A DNA stretch of 64,000 nt from Balneola sp039962805 (GCA_039962805.1 JBDVIC010000011.1:186001-250000), one strand, 5' to 3'; numbered from the stretch's first letter, positions 19,006 to 29,246 are shown. Numbers and translations: made by a program. The notes: a model not told the origin generated them from the sequence alone.

Positions 19006-19256
19006 TTCTTCTTGTATTTTTTTCTTAAATATTCTGTAATTCCTTCATCCATTTCTTCTACGGTATAAGCTTTTTGATCTTCTCGGAACAATATTCCATA
19101 TGCATCAGATGGAGATCTTTTTGCAGAAGTTATACGGGCAGAGTTTGCAGATTCAACTTCAAAATTGATTGTGTCTCCTGACTTTAAATGTAATTTATCC
19201 CTGACCTTTTTGGGGATAGTAACCTGACCTTTAGATGTGATTGTGGCACTGGGCAT
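19002..19256 (-). CDS. AbrB/MazE-fold antitoxin (VapB-like)
   Basis: An 84-residue protein. Residues 1-45 form a swapped-hairpin AbrB DNA-binding domain (ATITSKGQVTIPKKVRDKL, then GDTINFEVE). The C-terminal half (TVEEMDEGITEYL) is suited to wrap the toxin. It would bind its own promoter and neutralise the PIN toxin encoded next to it, with which it overlaps by 4 bases. Confidence 0.88.
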   Translation of the reverse strand: MPSATITSKGQVTIPKKVRDKLHLKSGDTINFEVESANSARITSAKRSPSDAYGILFREDQKAYTVEEMDEGITEYLRKKYKKK

Positions 19257-19315
19257 GATTCTTACTTTTCTTACTTGTTGTAAGGAACATAATCCTAAAT
19301 GCTCAAACTTGAAAA

Positions 19316-20392
19316 TTAATACTCAATCCTATTCCCTAATAAATACCCATACGGTTTTAGTTCTACTACTTGCTCGAAGATCACTCTGAGGATTCCAATA
19401 AGCGGAACAAAAAGGATCATGCCGGAGATTCCCCAAAGTTCGCCTCCAATAATTAAAGCCAACATCGCCATAAACGGGTTTATAGATACTTTAGAGCCAA
19501 CTATGCGGGGAGTGATGAAATTCCCCTCTAAAAACTGAACAGTTCCAAAAACAGCTATCACAAGTAACGGCGTCACTAGTGAATCACCCAATAAAAAAGC
19601 AAAAAGTAGCGGAGGCAACGCACCAATTATAATTCCGATGTAAGGGATTATCGCAAGTAATGAGGCGAAAACACCAAAGAAAATTGCATGTTCTAGTCCA
19701 ATCAAAAATAACCCGGTTGTATTTAGCACGGCTAAGATTCCAATAACTGTAAGCATGCCCACTAAATAATTCTGAGTTACCTCTTGTACGTTATCTAACA
19801 GGCCATCGATCATTGTGTTTCCTTCTTGTCGCTCAAACAATTTCCGGAAGAAGGTTTGATACATCTCTTTGTAGTAAAGCATGAAGAAAATGAAAATTGG
19901 TAGCAACGACATCAGCGTAAAAGCGCTGGTTGTTGCACTAACTACAGAGCCAATATATTGTCCACTTTTATCAATAAGATTTGTGAGACCTTTTTCTATA
20001 TAATCGGACCGTTTAGCTTCTGAGAAACCAACCGTTTCTTCCAAGAAATCTATCCCATCAGAAGTTACTGTTTTAAGCCGCTCGGTAACTTCTGGAATTC
20101 GTTCTGAAAACTGAACAAACTGAGCTGAGATCAATGTCACAATTCCGCTAAAGAAAATAAGCACTAGTAGTAACGTTAGTATAATACTAAGTGCTCGCCC
20201 AAGCTTCCAGCTTTCCATTTTACTAACTACAGGATTCAGTAACATTGATACAAAAGCGGCAAATGCCAGTGGCATCAAAATAAATTTACCATAGCTTAGA
20301 ATTACAAAAAGCAGTGACAAACCAATCAGTGTCACTGATGATTTTAGCCAGAATGGATATTTTTGTGATGAAGCTGTGGAGTGGTGTTTCAT
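19316..20392 (-). CDS. AI-2E family transporter (UPF0118/PerM-like)
   Basis: A 358-residue polytopic membrane protein with about eight helices. The family signature is seen near the C-terminus: NFITPRIVGSKVSINPFMAMLALIIGG, interrupted by the conserved Pro and Gly residues, then GISGMILFVPLIGILRVI. Members export or exchange small molecules or ions (AI-2, Na+/H+), so the substrate here is open. Its start codon shares one base with the stop of the upstream DUF4153 gene, so the two are probably translated together. Confidence 0.88.
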   Translation of the reverse strand: MKHHSTASSQKYPFWLKSSVTLIGLSLLFVILSYGKFILMPLAFAAFVSMLLNPVVSKMESWKLGRALSIILTLLLVLIFFSGIVTLISAQFVQFSERIPEVTERLKTVTSDGIDFLEETVGFSEAKRSDYIEKGLTNLIDKSGQYIGSVVSATTSAFTLMSLLPIFIFFMLYYKEMYQTFFRKLFERQEGNTMIDGLLDNVQEVTQNYLVGMLTVIGILAVLNTTGLFLIGLEHAIFFGVFASLLAIIPYIGIIIGALPPLLFAFLLGDSLVTPLLVIAVFGTVQFLEGNFITPRIVGSKVSINPFMAMLALIIGGELWGISGMILFVPLIGILRVIFEQVVELKPYGYLLGNRIEY

Positions 20393-22245
20393 TATTTTAT
20401 AGTTAGATACAATGTGAACTGAACATTACTGATACTTCCATCTACTCCCGATTTACCGTTGATAGAGTGGAAAGCCATCATAGCAGAAACATACTCATTT
20501 TCTGTGCTTATAATCATCATCTCTGCTGGTATTCTTTTACCGGATGAAGCTCCTGAGTAATTTTTTTGAAGATCTTTTAATGTCTCTAAAAATGATAACT
20601 GAACTAAGTTTGTATCGTTCTCTGTTTTAATCGTGAATGTATATTCGTCTAAATCAGGATGAAGTTTCAATATCCTTTCACCGGCTTTTATAGGAACTTC
20701 AGAGGTGCCGGAGAAAAACTGTAATCCATTAAATGAAAACTCATATTTAGTTATATCTATACCTGTTTTCGGCTCCGATGTATATTCATAAAATCTATTC
20801 TGATTCAAGGTTTCAGAATTTTCAGTTTCCCAAGCATCTACATAATTTAAGCCCATTAGCTCAACTATCTTTTCTGATTTAGTTTGAAAATCTAGCTCTC
20901 CTGTTCCTGTTGGATCGATACTGGATTCTAAGTCTCCTTGGAACAATAATTGTAATGAATTCAACCCATGGTTATCAATCAAGTATCTTACAATGGATGA
21001 AATTTCTGCTCGATCTGTAAAACCTACCACATTTTCAGATTTTGTAATCTTACCATTTTCATTGATCTGGTTGTTCGTCTCAAGAATACCAATAACTCTT
21101 CCTCTTTGACTTCGTTCTGAGACCGAAAAAGCGCTCATCGGTCCAAAAGTTATTCCTAGTGCTATCAATCCTAAGGAGATGGGAATTACCTTAATATTCT
21201 TAGCCTTACTAAAAATAAAATAGATCACAATTCCTGCAAGCCAAACCGCTAATGTGGCTACCAAAAAACGATTGATGGTGACTCCGTATTCAGCGATTCT
21301 CGTTCCTATAGAAACGAATAAAAGCATCACTAATGGTACTAAGGCAAAATAATACAGCTTGGAATAAAGTCGGATCCAGCTGTTCTTTACCTCATCTTTA
21401 ATGGGATGAAGCAACAACAGTGAGAAAATCCCGGCAATTGAAAAGCTCAGTACTAGATTTGCCACCCATCCATTAGGCAATTCCCACTGAATTATGATCT
21501 TAATCAAATAACTATAAAGTATCAGAATGTATACTGTCACCAAAGGGATGAGTACGTACTGAACAAACACTTTTAATGCCTTTGGATAGCTAGAGCCCGG
21601 TTGACTCAATTCATTTTTTTTCGGAAATCGTGATAAGAAAAACAGCGTGTTAAATATCCCAACCATAAAGATCCACAGTTGGAGATAGCGCTCATCCTTT
21701 ATATCAAATCCGAGCAGGTTATCAATTGATAACAGTGCAATACTCAATCCCGCAAAAAGAACTGCACTATATAAAGCCGAGGTTAAAATGTTAAGAAAAA
21801 GGGTTTTGTTGTACTCCCAAAATCCCTCAACATTTTTGTTATGAATAAAGGGTGCAAATGAGACTGCCAAATGAGTTATTAACGCTAATAAGAAAAACCG
21901 ATACCCATACTCATTAACTCCTGAACTTATATAATCAGCTGGAATTGTATAGTAGAGAGCCAATAAAATAATACCTAAAATTCCTACTGAAACTGCTTTT
22001 ATCCCATCCAAATCTCGCGATTCAGAATATACTTTTATTCCAACGAGAAAGGAGATTCCCAAAAAAGAAATCATAATTAGATCGAATAGCCATTCAAGGT
22101 CAGACTGATCTGAGAAAGAGAGCCCCGCATACCACATTCCTGAAAAAGTTCCCACAAACGCGAGTAATATTGCAAACGGAAATCGTTTTAATGTGTCTGT
22201 ACTTTTAACAGTGAGTTCAGAAACAGAGGGGATATAGATTTTCAT
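20392..22245 (-). CDS. DUF4153 domain membrane protein
   Basis: A 617-residue membrane protein of unknown function. The N-terminal 370 residues or so hold ten or more hydrophobic helices (for example FAILLAFVGTFSGMWYAGL and LLALITHLAVSFAPF). The last 240 residues are soluble and mixed. The pattern matches DUF4153 proteins of Bacteroidota. I placed the start at the ATG at 22245 (MKIYIPSV) rather than 33 bases upstream, since the longer form only adds a lysine-rich stub. It overlaps the AI-2E gene by one base. Confidence 0.75.
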   Translation of the reverse strand: MKIYIPSVSELTVKSTDTLKRFPFAILLAFVGTFSGMWYAGLSFSDQSDLEWLFDLIMISFLGISFLVGIKVYSESRDLDGIKAVSVGILGIILLALYYTIPADYISSGVNEYGYRFFLLALITHLAVSFAPFIHNKNVEGFWEYNKTLFLNILTSALYSAVLFAGLSIALLSIDNLLGFDIKDERYLQLWIFMVGIFNTLFFLSRFPKKNELSQPGSSYPKALKVFVQYVLIPLVTVYILILYSYLIKIIIQWELPNGWVANLVLSFSIAGIFSLLLLHPIKDEVKNSWIRLYSKLYYFALVPLVMLLFVSIGTRIAEYGVTINRFLVATLAVWLAGIVIYFIFSKAKNIKVIPISLGLIALGITFGPMSAFSVSERSQRGRVIGILETNNQINENGKITKSENVVGFTDRAEISSIVRYLIDNHGLNSLQLLFQGDLESSIDPTGTGELDFQTKSEKIVELMGLNYVDAWETENSETLNQNRFYEYTSEPKTGIDITKYEFSFNGLQFFSGTSEVPIKAGERILKLHPDLDEYTFTIKTENDTNLVQLSFLETLKDLQKNYSGASSGKRIPAEMMIISTENEYVSAMMAFHSINGKSGVDGSISNVQFTLYLTIK

Positions 22246-22330
22246 AGTCTGTTTTTTCTTAATTATTATGAAAATCACTATTTAGAATATGGTTTCCAAA
22301 CAGATATCTTAGTTAAATAAACTGAGGATA

Positions 22331-23926
22331 TTAAGATGATGGTTTATCAATTTCAGCTTCTAACGAAAAGTTTAGATTGAAATTCGTCTCCCCGTATTTT
22401 GATTGCACATCTAAGTTACCCCGAAGTTGCTTCACAAGAGTTTTGATAAGTTTCATCCCAAGGCTTCCGGATGTTTCACTTGGTTCTTCTAGGTTTGAGA
22501 AACCAACACCATTATCATTTATGTTCAAACAATAAAAATCATCATTCTTTTTTAGACTTAACTCTATAACTCCTTCATTTAGATCTGTAAATGCATGCTT
22601 GTATGAATTGACTATCACTTCATTTATAAGCAACCCTAATGGTATAGCTTTTTCAATAGGTAACTTAAGACTATCACAGGTTTGCACGATTTCAATATTT
22701 TTATCAGGTGATCTTAAAGTGTTCTTTAATGAATTACATAGCTTTTCTAAGTATTCTGAAAAATCTACATTAGCAAAGTCCTCTGTCTTATATAATATCT
22801 CATGCACAAATCCCATTGACTTGATTCTTGACTTAGCTTCTTCTAAAACTTTTTTACTATCCGGGTCTTTATTCCGCATACATTGCAGATCAAGAAGTGC
22901 TATAACAACTGCAAGGTTATTCTTAACACGATGATGAATCTCATTTAATAAAGTCGTTTTTTCACTTAATGAAATCTTTAGTTTTTGTTCTGCTTCATTA
23001 AGAGATTGGGTTCGTTCAACTACTTTTTCTTTCAATTCTTTATTCCAGGAGCTTATTAGAAAGATTGCTCCAAAACCAACACAAAATACAATCCAGATAG
23101 AAACCCATGTAATAATCTCAAAAGAATCTAGTGCCGTTACAATGGTAGAGGAGGTTAACGTTTCTAACTGAAGTATTTCTTCCGACACTCTTTTCTTACC
23201 AAGGTAATCCCCGGAAAAAATAAATATTGAGATAACCACGGTAATCAATACAACAGTACTGTAAACCCATTTTGTTGAAACCTCTCTTGCCTCTGGTATT
23301 TCAAATAATTGAGATTTCCATTTTTCTACTGTAGGGGAAAAAATAAAAATGACAGCACCTGACAAAAAAACTGCTTGTAGAAATGAGCCAGACCACCAAC
23401 TGTTCCATATTGAAGCAGTTTCTGTTGCAGAAATGCTATGCTCCAAACTCCATATAAATGTCCCTAAAGAGCTTGCTGTTGAAGCTATGAATGATGTTAT
23501 AATAAATATGATCACACTCTTGATGGACCTTAGTGTGTAATCTATTTTTACGCAATGATATACAATAGCATAAATGGATAACCCGAAAACGAATGACATT
23601 CCAAAAAGAATAGCCCAAAAAGGATTCATGCTGCTAAAAATCCCGATAATAAACATGCATAAAAAAACCGGAATAAATGACCATTCAAACCCAAACCAAA
23701 ATAAAGTAACAACTCCCAAAAGCATGGCCGGATTCAGAATAAAAAAATCCATTAAACGGCTTTTCTCTCCTACTGGACTTGCCCAGTCTTCTGGTAATAT
23801 TTGTATTGACACATTTATTGATGACGCAATCAAAACTATCCACACTAATAGACTTAACAGAACCTTCTTATCAAGAGGTTGGTAAGTATTTAGTATGTGA
23901 TCAAGATTTATGGGTCTCCAATGCAT
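22331..23926 (-). CDS. MASE1-like membrane sensor histidine kinase (HisKA_2 type)
   Basis: A 531-residue sensor kinase. Residues 20-290 contain about nine membrane helices and resemble a MASE1 sensory domain (WNSWWSGSFLQAVFLSG). A short coiled linker leads to a HisKA_2 dimerisation domain with the phospho-acceptor in EIHHRVKNNLAV (His331/His332). The ATPase domain has the N-box INEVIVNSYKHAF, the G1 box INDNGVGF and GSLGMKLIKTL. HisKA_2 kinases often lack a neighbouring response regulator, and none is encoded here. The gene is divergent from the methylmalonyl-CoA epimerase gene, with 121 bases between starts. Confidence 0.88.
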   Translation of the reverse strand: MHWRPINLDHILNTYQPLDKKVLLSLLVWIVLIASSINVSIQILPEDWASPVGEKSRLMDFFILNPAMLLGVVTLFWFGFEWSFIPVFLCMFIIGIFSSMNPFWAILFGMSFVFGLSIYAIVYHCVKIDYTLRSIKSVIIFIITSFIASTASSLGTFIWSLEHSISATETASIWNSWWSGSFLQAVFLSGAVIFIFSPTVEKWKSQLFEIPEAREVSTKWVYSTVVLITVVISIFIFSGDYLGKKRVSEEILQLETLTSSTIVTALDSFEIITWVSIWIVFCVGFGAIFLISSWNKELKEKVVERTQSLNEAEQKLKISLSEKTTLLNEIHHRVKNNLAVVIALLDLQCMRNKDPDSKKVLEEAKSRIKSMGFVHEILYKTEDFANVDFSEYLEKLCNSLKNTLRSPDKNIEIVQTCDSLKLPIEKAIPLGLLINEVIVNSYKHAFTDLNEGVIELSLKKNDDFYCLNINDNGVGFSNLEEPSETSGSLGMKLIKTLVKQLRGNLDVQSKYGETNFNLNFSLEAEIDKPSS

Positions 23927-24047
23927 GTCGTTTTCTTATACTGTTAAAAAACACTTATCGAACAACTATCCATCTTCTTAATCTCAAATCTTTTTTCGAA
24001 TTTAAAATGTTGAATACCTACTTTGTGTAAAAATAAAAAATATAGAA

Positions 24048-24446
24048 ATGCATATAGATCATATTGGAATTGCAGTAAAAGATTTGGAAGCGGCCGTTAA
24101 AATCTACGAAACAATTTTAAACAAACCGTGCGATAAACGGGAATTAGTGGAAAGTGAAAAAGTAGAGACCGCTTTTTTTAATACAGGCCAGTCAAAGGTT
24201 GAGCTGCTAGGAGCCACCACTCCTGACTCTGTAATCGCTAAGTATGTGGAGAAAAAAGGAGAGGGGTTACATCACGTAGCTTTTGAAGTAGATGATATCC
24301 ATGCAGAACTAGATAGGCTTAGAAAAGAAGGGTTCAATATCCTGAATGAACAACCAAAAGACGGAGCAGATAATAAGCTGGTGGCCTTTATTCATCCAAA
24401 GGATAATAATGGGGTTTTAATAGAGCTTTGTCAGTCAAAAAAATAA
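24048..24446 (+). CDS. mce: Methylmalonyl-CoA epimerase
   Basis: A 132-residue vicinal-oxygen-chelate protein that interconverts (R)- and (S)-methylmalonyl-CoA in propionate and odd-chain or branched amino-acid breakdown. It opens with the VOC strand HIDHIGIAVKDLEAA and contains GEGLHHVAFEVDDI and the C-terminal GVLIELCQ. His5, the His pair of LHHVAF and the final Glu provide metal and catalytic ligands. The length is typical. No methylmalonyl-CoA mutase gene is in the window. Confidence 0.93.
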   Translation: MHIDHIGIAVKDLEAAVKIYETILNKPCDKRELVESEKVETAFFNTGQSKVELLGATTPDSVIAKYVEKKGEGLHHVAFEVDDIHAELDRLRKEGFNILNEQPKDGADNKLVAFIHPKDNNGVLIELCQSKK

Positions 24447-24471
24447 AGTTTTTTTGGGCTAAAAGTGGCTG

Positions 24472-26027
24472 TTACAATTTATATTTAATCGTAAAATTTG
24501 CTTGAGAATTGAATATTTCTGAGCCTTCAATACCATCCCGGAAAAGATAGCTATATCTAAGACTCTGAAATATTCCAAACCTAAGATCAACTTTACTCCT
24601 TTTTATATCGTAAATTATACCAAACTGATGTTCTAGATCATGTGGCTTTGTTTCAATCCTGCTTGTAAATGTCCTAAAAAAGTAGTCATCATTAAACCGA
24701 ATGCGTTGATACTCTAAAGAGAGGGTAGATTTTTCACTTAAGATGCTGATATTTAAATAATCAGCGGTTGATCCTGGTCCTATGCCTGCTCCAATTATTT
24801 GCCCATTATTAGTGTATCCTTGCTTGTTTAAGCCATGGGCATATAATGATCCACTTGATCTTACAAAGCCGGTTTCCCATACCGCCAATGACGAGTGCTC
24901 ATAAATGAATCTTATTTTCAAATCATTGAAAAAGGAAGATGTTTTAACCATGTCTGCAGTAAATCCACTATTATGTTCCGGTTGAATGACTAAACTAGTT
25001 ATTCAACCGGCAAAGTCTCCTCTTGCCTATTCTAAATAAGCACGAAAATCATTATCTGTATCATCATATGTAAATGTTAGTGATAATATTTGATCAAAAG
25101 CATCATTTCCAATAACTGTTTCATCGCCTACTTTTCTTTCCCGTGTTCCAGGAAAAAACTGTGAGAATGCGATAAATGTATTCCTTAGCGGTTCACTTTG
25201 CAAATATCGAGTTTGGGCATGAAATACTCTATTGAAGCCAATGGATAATTTATTAAAAAAAGCAGGTTGATAACCAATCGTCATCCCAGTAAAATATCTA
25301 CTGTCGCCGTCAGGTATACTATTAAAATAGTCCGATTCTTCTAAATATCCCCACATAATATTTGCTTCGATATTTCCTATATATGAAGGAAGTGCTTTTT
25401 TTGTACCTATCCTAAAATGAGGAATACCTTCAGCGTGCGTACTCATAATCACGGGGCTATAAATAGCAGGACCCCATCTCATATTTTGTGTGGAGACCGA
25501 AAAATCGACGTTCTTTAAATTATACCTAATCTCACTTTGCCCTAAATAAGCCTCAAATGCAGAATCATTGCCATATCTTGAAACATAATCTATTTTTGAT
25601 GTGAACGGATATTGAAAAGGAGGTCTGGTACTTAAATCTTAACCAATATCAAATGCTTGATTCTCTCTCCAATGCAAGATCGGGTTTATAACATAAGTTA
25701 AGTTCCTTTTCCCTGCCATGTAGGTCCGTCATTATAACTTCTCGCAAACCCACTATTAAAAATATAATTATATCTGATTGGGAGAATATTAAAAGTATTT
25801 TCTATCTCTTCGGTGCAGCTTATAGAGGTGTATAGACTTATGTCTTGTTCCTGACAGCTTGTGTCATAGTTCTCAATTATATCATACTGATCGTATACAA
25901 CATATTGGGAAAACCCAGTTTCTGTAATTGCTACAGATATGAGTAAGCTAAAAATGATAGTACCAATAAAATTAATATAATTATTAAAATGTGTGCAACT
26001 TGGTGAAATAGAAAATTGTCTTTGCAT
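24472..26027 (-). pseudogene. Disrupted Wzi-type capsule assembly outer membrane protein gene
   Basis: Three minus-strand pieces align in order to one Wzi-like protein. The first (26027-25698) has a signal-like helix and ends in YNDGPTWQGKG. The reading then shifts frame near 25705 (to NLTYVINPILHWRENQAFDIG) and meets an in-frame TAA before continuing to RWGPAIYSPVIMS, the Wzi hallmark (25482-25027). A second shift near 25025 and an in-frame TGA near 25000 precede the last piece (24951-24472), with QGYTNNGQIIGAGIGPGS and a barrel-like C-terminus. Wzi proteins hold capsule at the outer membrane. At least four lesions make function unlikely unless there are sequencing errors. The 5' end overlaps the PLOD-like gene by 97 bases on the same strand. 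Confidence 0.8.
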
Positions 26028-26797
26028 GTTAAATCAATTAGCCGATTCTTGAGCTTATAGGTTTTATAGTTTGTTGTTTTATCAGTATCAAATTTCTTGC
26101 CACCAAAATTTGGTAAGGAACTTAATAAGTAATTCGCTCCTGTAAAATTTTTACCCGCAAAATGAATGATACACGGTGCCGTATTAGTATTATTATTAAT
26201 AATACGATTATTTTTTACAGAATAATCTAGATCTTCAAGACCTGTTCTTCCTGCAGTACAAGTAAAAATTTTATTACCATCATCAAGTACTAGTAAGGAA
26301 TTGTTCTTCGAATAAAGCTTATTGAATGAACTTTGGTCACTCTTTAGTTTATGATCGTACTTATTTGGGTTCGATATTTCTTTTAGAAGTTTTTCAGCGT
26401 ACCTACATTCTCCTATCCACCCCCCAGAATTTAAAAATTGATATGGTTTTTTTCCTTTTTTTAAACTATTGTAAATTTTAACTTTATCAATTAATTTTCC
26501 GCCATAATTGAAATTTTGCTCAGTAGACATTACGAATGGATGCTCGAATTCCAGAAATTTTTCATAAATCTCTTCTTCATTGGCCAAAAGTAAAGCATCG
26601 TATGAATCCGTAAAAAAAACTATTTCATCATCGGGTAGGTCTTTTAAATAATCAATTAACCATGCCGATTTACAATTATGGCTTGTATATTCTTCATTCC
26701 ACCCCAACACATCAAATTTCACGCCTTGCTGTGTTGCCGATTCTTGAAACAGTTCAAAATTTCTGTTTTTATGTGTTGCAACGGTTACAAACTTCAT
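25931..26797 (-). CDS. PLOD-like glycosyltransferase
   Basis: A 288-residue protein resembling the glycosyltransferase domain of animal procollagen lysyl hydroxylases/galactosyltransferases. It begins VTVATHKNRNFELF and has the metal-binding Asp64-Ser-Tyr-Asp67 in FTDSYDALLL. FLNSGGWIGE, the acidic SDQSSF and the late IIHFAGKN motif follow. These are the expected GT-A landmarks. The last 22 residues are a hydrophobic helix that reads through the beginning of the broken Wzi gene, so the C-terminus may be altered. The start is only 10 bases from the divergent GT92 gene. It probably adds a sugar to a surface glycan or protein; the acceptor is unknown. Confidence 0.75.
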   Translation of the reverse strand: MKFVTVATHKNRNFELFQESATQQGVKFDVLGWNEEYTSHNCKSAWLIDYLKDLPDDEIVFFTDSYDALLLANEEEIYEKFLEFEHPFVMSTEQNFNYGGKLIDKVKIYNSLKKGKKPYQFLNSGGWIGECRYAEKLLKEISNPNKYDHKLKSDQSSFNKLYSKNNSLLVLDDGNKIFTCTAGRTGLEDLDYSVKNNRIINNNTNTAPCIIHFAGKNFTGANYLLSSLPNFGGKKFDTDKTTNYKTYKLKNRLIDLTCKDNFLFHQVAHILIIILILLVLSFLAYSYL

Positions 26798-26807
26798 ATA
26801 TTCGGGA

Positions 26808-27587
26808 ATGAAAAAAAACTATTTGTCATTTGTATCTAACTTTAAAAATGAAAACCCTTACTTAAAGGAATGGTTAGATTATCATATTAAAGCGGGTATA
26901 GACCATTTTTATTTATTTGATCAATGTGGATCTCAGGAATCAAAAGATATTCTCGAGCCCTATATCGAACAAGAACTAGTCACAGTTCATGATTGGACAA
27001 ATATAAGCCCAAAATATGACGGACCCACATTATTTTTCCAAAAAAATAAAAATCATATGGGGTATATGTATACCGCCAAAAACTATCGGAAAGATACCAC
27101 TTGGTTACTCAAGATTGATATAGATGAATTCTTATTTTTAAAAGACCCAAAGCTAACATTCAAAAAGTATCTCTCACAATATGAAGGTAAAGACATAAGA
27201 GCTGTTAGAGTGCCAAGAATTGATTTCGGTCACAACAATCATATTACTAAACCCGAGGGTGGTGTTTTAGAAAACTACTTTATGAGAGACGAATCTCCGT
27301 CTGATTACAAAGACATTGCTTACGCAGATTATTTGAATGATAACAACTATTGTTTCTCATCTCATAGATGGTCATATAGATTACTCCCAAGAGGTCGAAT
27401 ATTTATGCCGGGCCAAACCGATCCTATCCGTATTAATCACTACTACACGAAATCAAAAGAAGAGTATTTTGACCGCCAGAATATCAGCAAAGGAAGAAGA
27501 GTAAGTGAAGACGATTTTCGGGTTATCTCAGACCGTTGCAATCAAGTTCGTGATGACAGCATTCTTCGTTTTCTTCCCCTCTCTTAG
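26808..27587 (+). CDS. GT92-type (DUF23-like) glycosyltransferase
   Basis: A 259-residue GT-A-type glycosyltransferase without a signal peptide. Diagnostic segments are NENPYLKEWLDYHIKAGIDH followed by FYLFDQ, a DxD metal site in KIDIDEFL (Asp104, Asp106), and INHYYTKSKEEYFDR near the C-terminus. This is the pattern of the GT92 family, which in animals includes galactosyltransferases. The gene is divergent from the PLOD-like gene, with 10 bases between starts. A role in making capsule or another surface glycan is inferred from the neighbours. Confidence 0.82.
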   Translation: MKKNYLSFVSNFKNENPYLKEWLDYHIKAGIDHFYLFDQCGSQESKDILEPYIEQELVTVHDWTNISPKYDGPTLFFQKNKNHMGYMYTAKNYRKDTTWLLKIDIDEFLFLKDPKLTFKKYLSQYEGKDIRAVRVPRIDFGHNNHITKPEGGVLENYFMRDESPSDYKDIAYADYLNDNNYCFSSHRWSYRLLPRGRIFMPGQTDPIRINHYYTKSKEEYFDRQNISKGRRVSEDDFRVISDRCNQVRDDSILRFLPLS

Positions 27588-27617
27588 ATTAGATCTATTT
27601 TGGTAATAATTACTTGT

Positions 27618-29246
27618 CTAAATTTTACTAGTATTTTCAGAAACACTATCAATTTTACCAAAACTTAAGTAAATACTCCGATCAGCTGCATATTCAAACC
27701 CCGTATCATGCGCGATGTTTATTATTGTTTTCCCCTTTTTCTGTAAATAAGGAAGTATTTCATTAAAGAATAGTTTTTTCGTTTCCTGATCCTGATACGC
27801 TACCCACTCATCAAATACATATATACTTTTATCTTCAAGCAGAGCTTTTAATAATACTAATCGCTTTTTTTGTCCTTCTGATAGTTGAACACTTGAAAAC
27901 CGCCCATCTTTAATTTCAACTTTCCCATCCAGATTCAGCAAACTCAGGTACTCTTTTCCTGATTCTTCTATCCTCTCTGTCGGTATGTGTTTTAGATGAT
28001 CAAAAATAAAGCTATCTGTAAAAATTACTCCAAAAAGATTTCGATAACTTGTTATGTTTTCTTCGTGAACCTCAAAACCACTATATTTTATTTTACCACT
28101 ATCAGGAATATATAATCCTGATATAAGCTTTATCAAAGACGTCTTTCCGCTGCCGTTTCCTCCTGTTAAAAATAAAATCTCTCCCTTTTTAATCTGAATA
28201 TTTATTTCTCCAAGCTTGAAATTCTTCTCATCATCTTTATGTGTATATACAACATCTTTTAGTTCTATAAATTCATCGTGCTTTTCATTTGAGTTAAAAT
28301 CTTCACCCTTGGCTACTTCACTACTTTCATTCATTTCCAAGCCGATATTATCTATCTGCTCAATAGCTGCATCAATTCTTTTCATATTTCCCAGAAAGCC
28401 GCTTATAGTTGAAAGTGGTGCCAGCATAAAAAGTATTAACGTTAAATATTTATTGAAGAAGTCCATAGTTACAAAATCTGATATAAAAATGGCCCCTATT
28501 ATTACCGCTAGAAAAATGAATAATACCACATCATTAAGTCTGCTTACTACCGCGTTTAGTACATTGTTATAAAGATAATACTGAGTTTGTTTTTCACTTC
28601 CAGGGATGACGTCCTCTTTAATAAATGACTTTCTAAAAGAGAAATTTAACTTTAATGACTTTAACCCATAAACCAATCCTTCGAAAGCCTCATATACCCG
28701 ATTTGTATACTCGCGGGAAAGCTTTGTAAACTTCCCTATAAATTTTAACCCTACTTTGTTTATTAAAAATATTATCATAAAAGCGACTAGGGTCATTAGT
28801 GAAAGAGCCGGTGAAAGCCATATCATATAAACCAAAATTCCCCCAACAGTCGCCGCTCCATTTACAACGCTTGGTAATCTCTGAATAACAATTGCAATAG
28901 TGCTTATATCATCTGTTAGAATAGGAAGTAATTTAGCCTTCACATTTTCTAAAATGCTATAATCTGCTTTAATTATTCTTTCAGTTAAATCTAACCTAAG
29001 ATGATGAATGATTTTTTTAGAAAGTAGAGAAACTCCATAGGAAGCAGATACTGATAAGATTAAGTACCCAATTAAGAAAGGAAGAAACTGTTTCAAAAAT
29101 ATATCAAATCTCGATATATCGCCATTTATTACCAAATGTACCGCCCTTATAATTAATGTGGAACAAGCTCCTGCCAAAACACTCGCAATTACTGATAGCA
29201 AAAACAGTTGCCTTGATTCCTTTATAAGAATAGATATTAATTTCAT
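27618..29246 (-). CDS. SyrD/PvdE-like ABC exporter (cyclic-peptide type)
   Basis: A 542-residue half-transporter with a fused six-helix membrane domain (1-290) and an ATPase. The ATPase shows Walker A GGNGSGKT at 362-369, signature LSEGQ at 455-459 and Walker B ending VFDEW at 477-481. The DEWVA(x)QD form and overall length match the cyclic-peptide/siderophore exporter subfamily (SyrD, PvdE). No peptide synthetase gene is nearby. Its start overlaps the stop of the Stealth-family gene by 4 bases, so it more likely exports a glycan intermediate or works with that pathway. Confidence 0.85.
   Translation of the reverse strand: MKLISILIKESRQLFLLSVIASVLAGACSTLIIRAVHLVINGDISRFDIFLKQFLPFLIGYLILSVSASYGVSLLSKKIIHHLRLDLTERIIKADYSILENVKAKLLPILTDDISTIAIVIQRLPSVVNGAATVGGILVYMIWLSPALSLMTLVAFMIIFLINKVGLKFIGKFTKLSREYTNRVYEAFEGLVYGLKSLKLNFSFRKSFIKEDVIPGSEKQTQYYLYNNVLNAVVSRLNDVVLFIFLAVIIGAIFISDFVTMDFFNKYLTLILFMLAPLSTISGFLGNMKRIDAAIEQIDNIGLEMNESSEVAKGEDFNSNEKHDEFIELKDVVYTHKDDEKNFKLGEINIQIKKGEILFLTGGNGSGKTSLIKLISGLYIPDSGKIKYSGFEVHEENITSYRNLFGVIFTDSFIFDHLKHIPTERIEESGKEYLSLLNLDGKVEIKDGRFSSVQLSEGQKKRLVLLKALLEDKSIYVFDEWVAYQDQETKKLFFNEILPYLQKKGKTIINIAHDTGFEYAADRSIYLSFGKIDSVSENTSKI

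Noticed and set aside
18622..19256. VapBC pair as part of a larger mobile element
   Set aside because: Neither repeats nor integrase genes flank it, and base composition looks like that of its neighbours; it reads as a lone toxin-antitoxin module.
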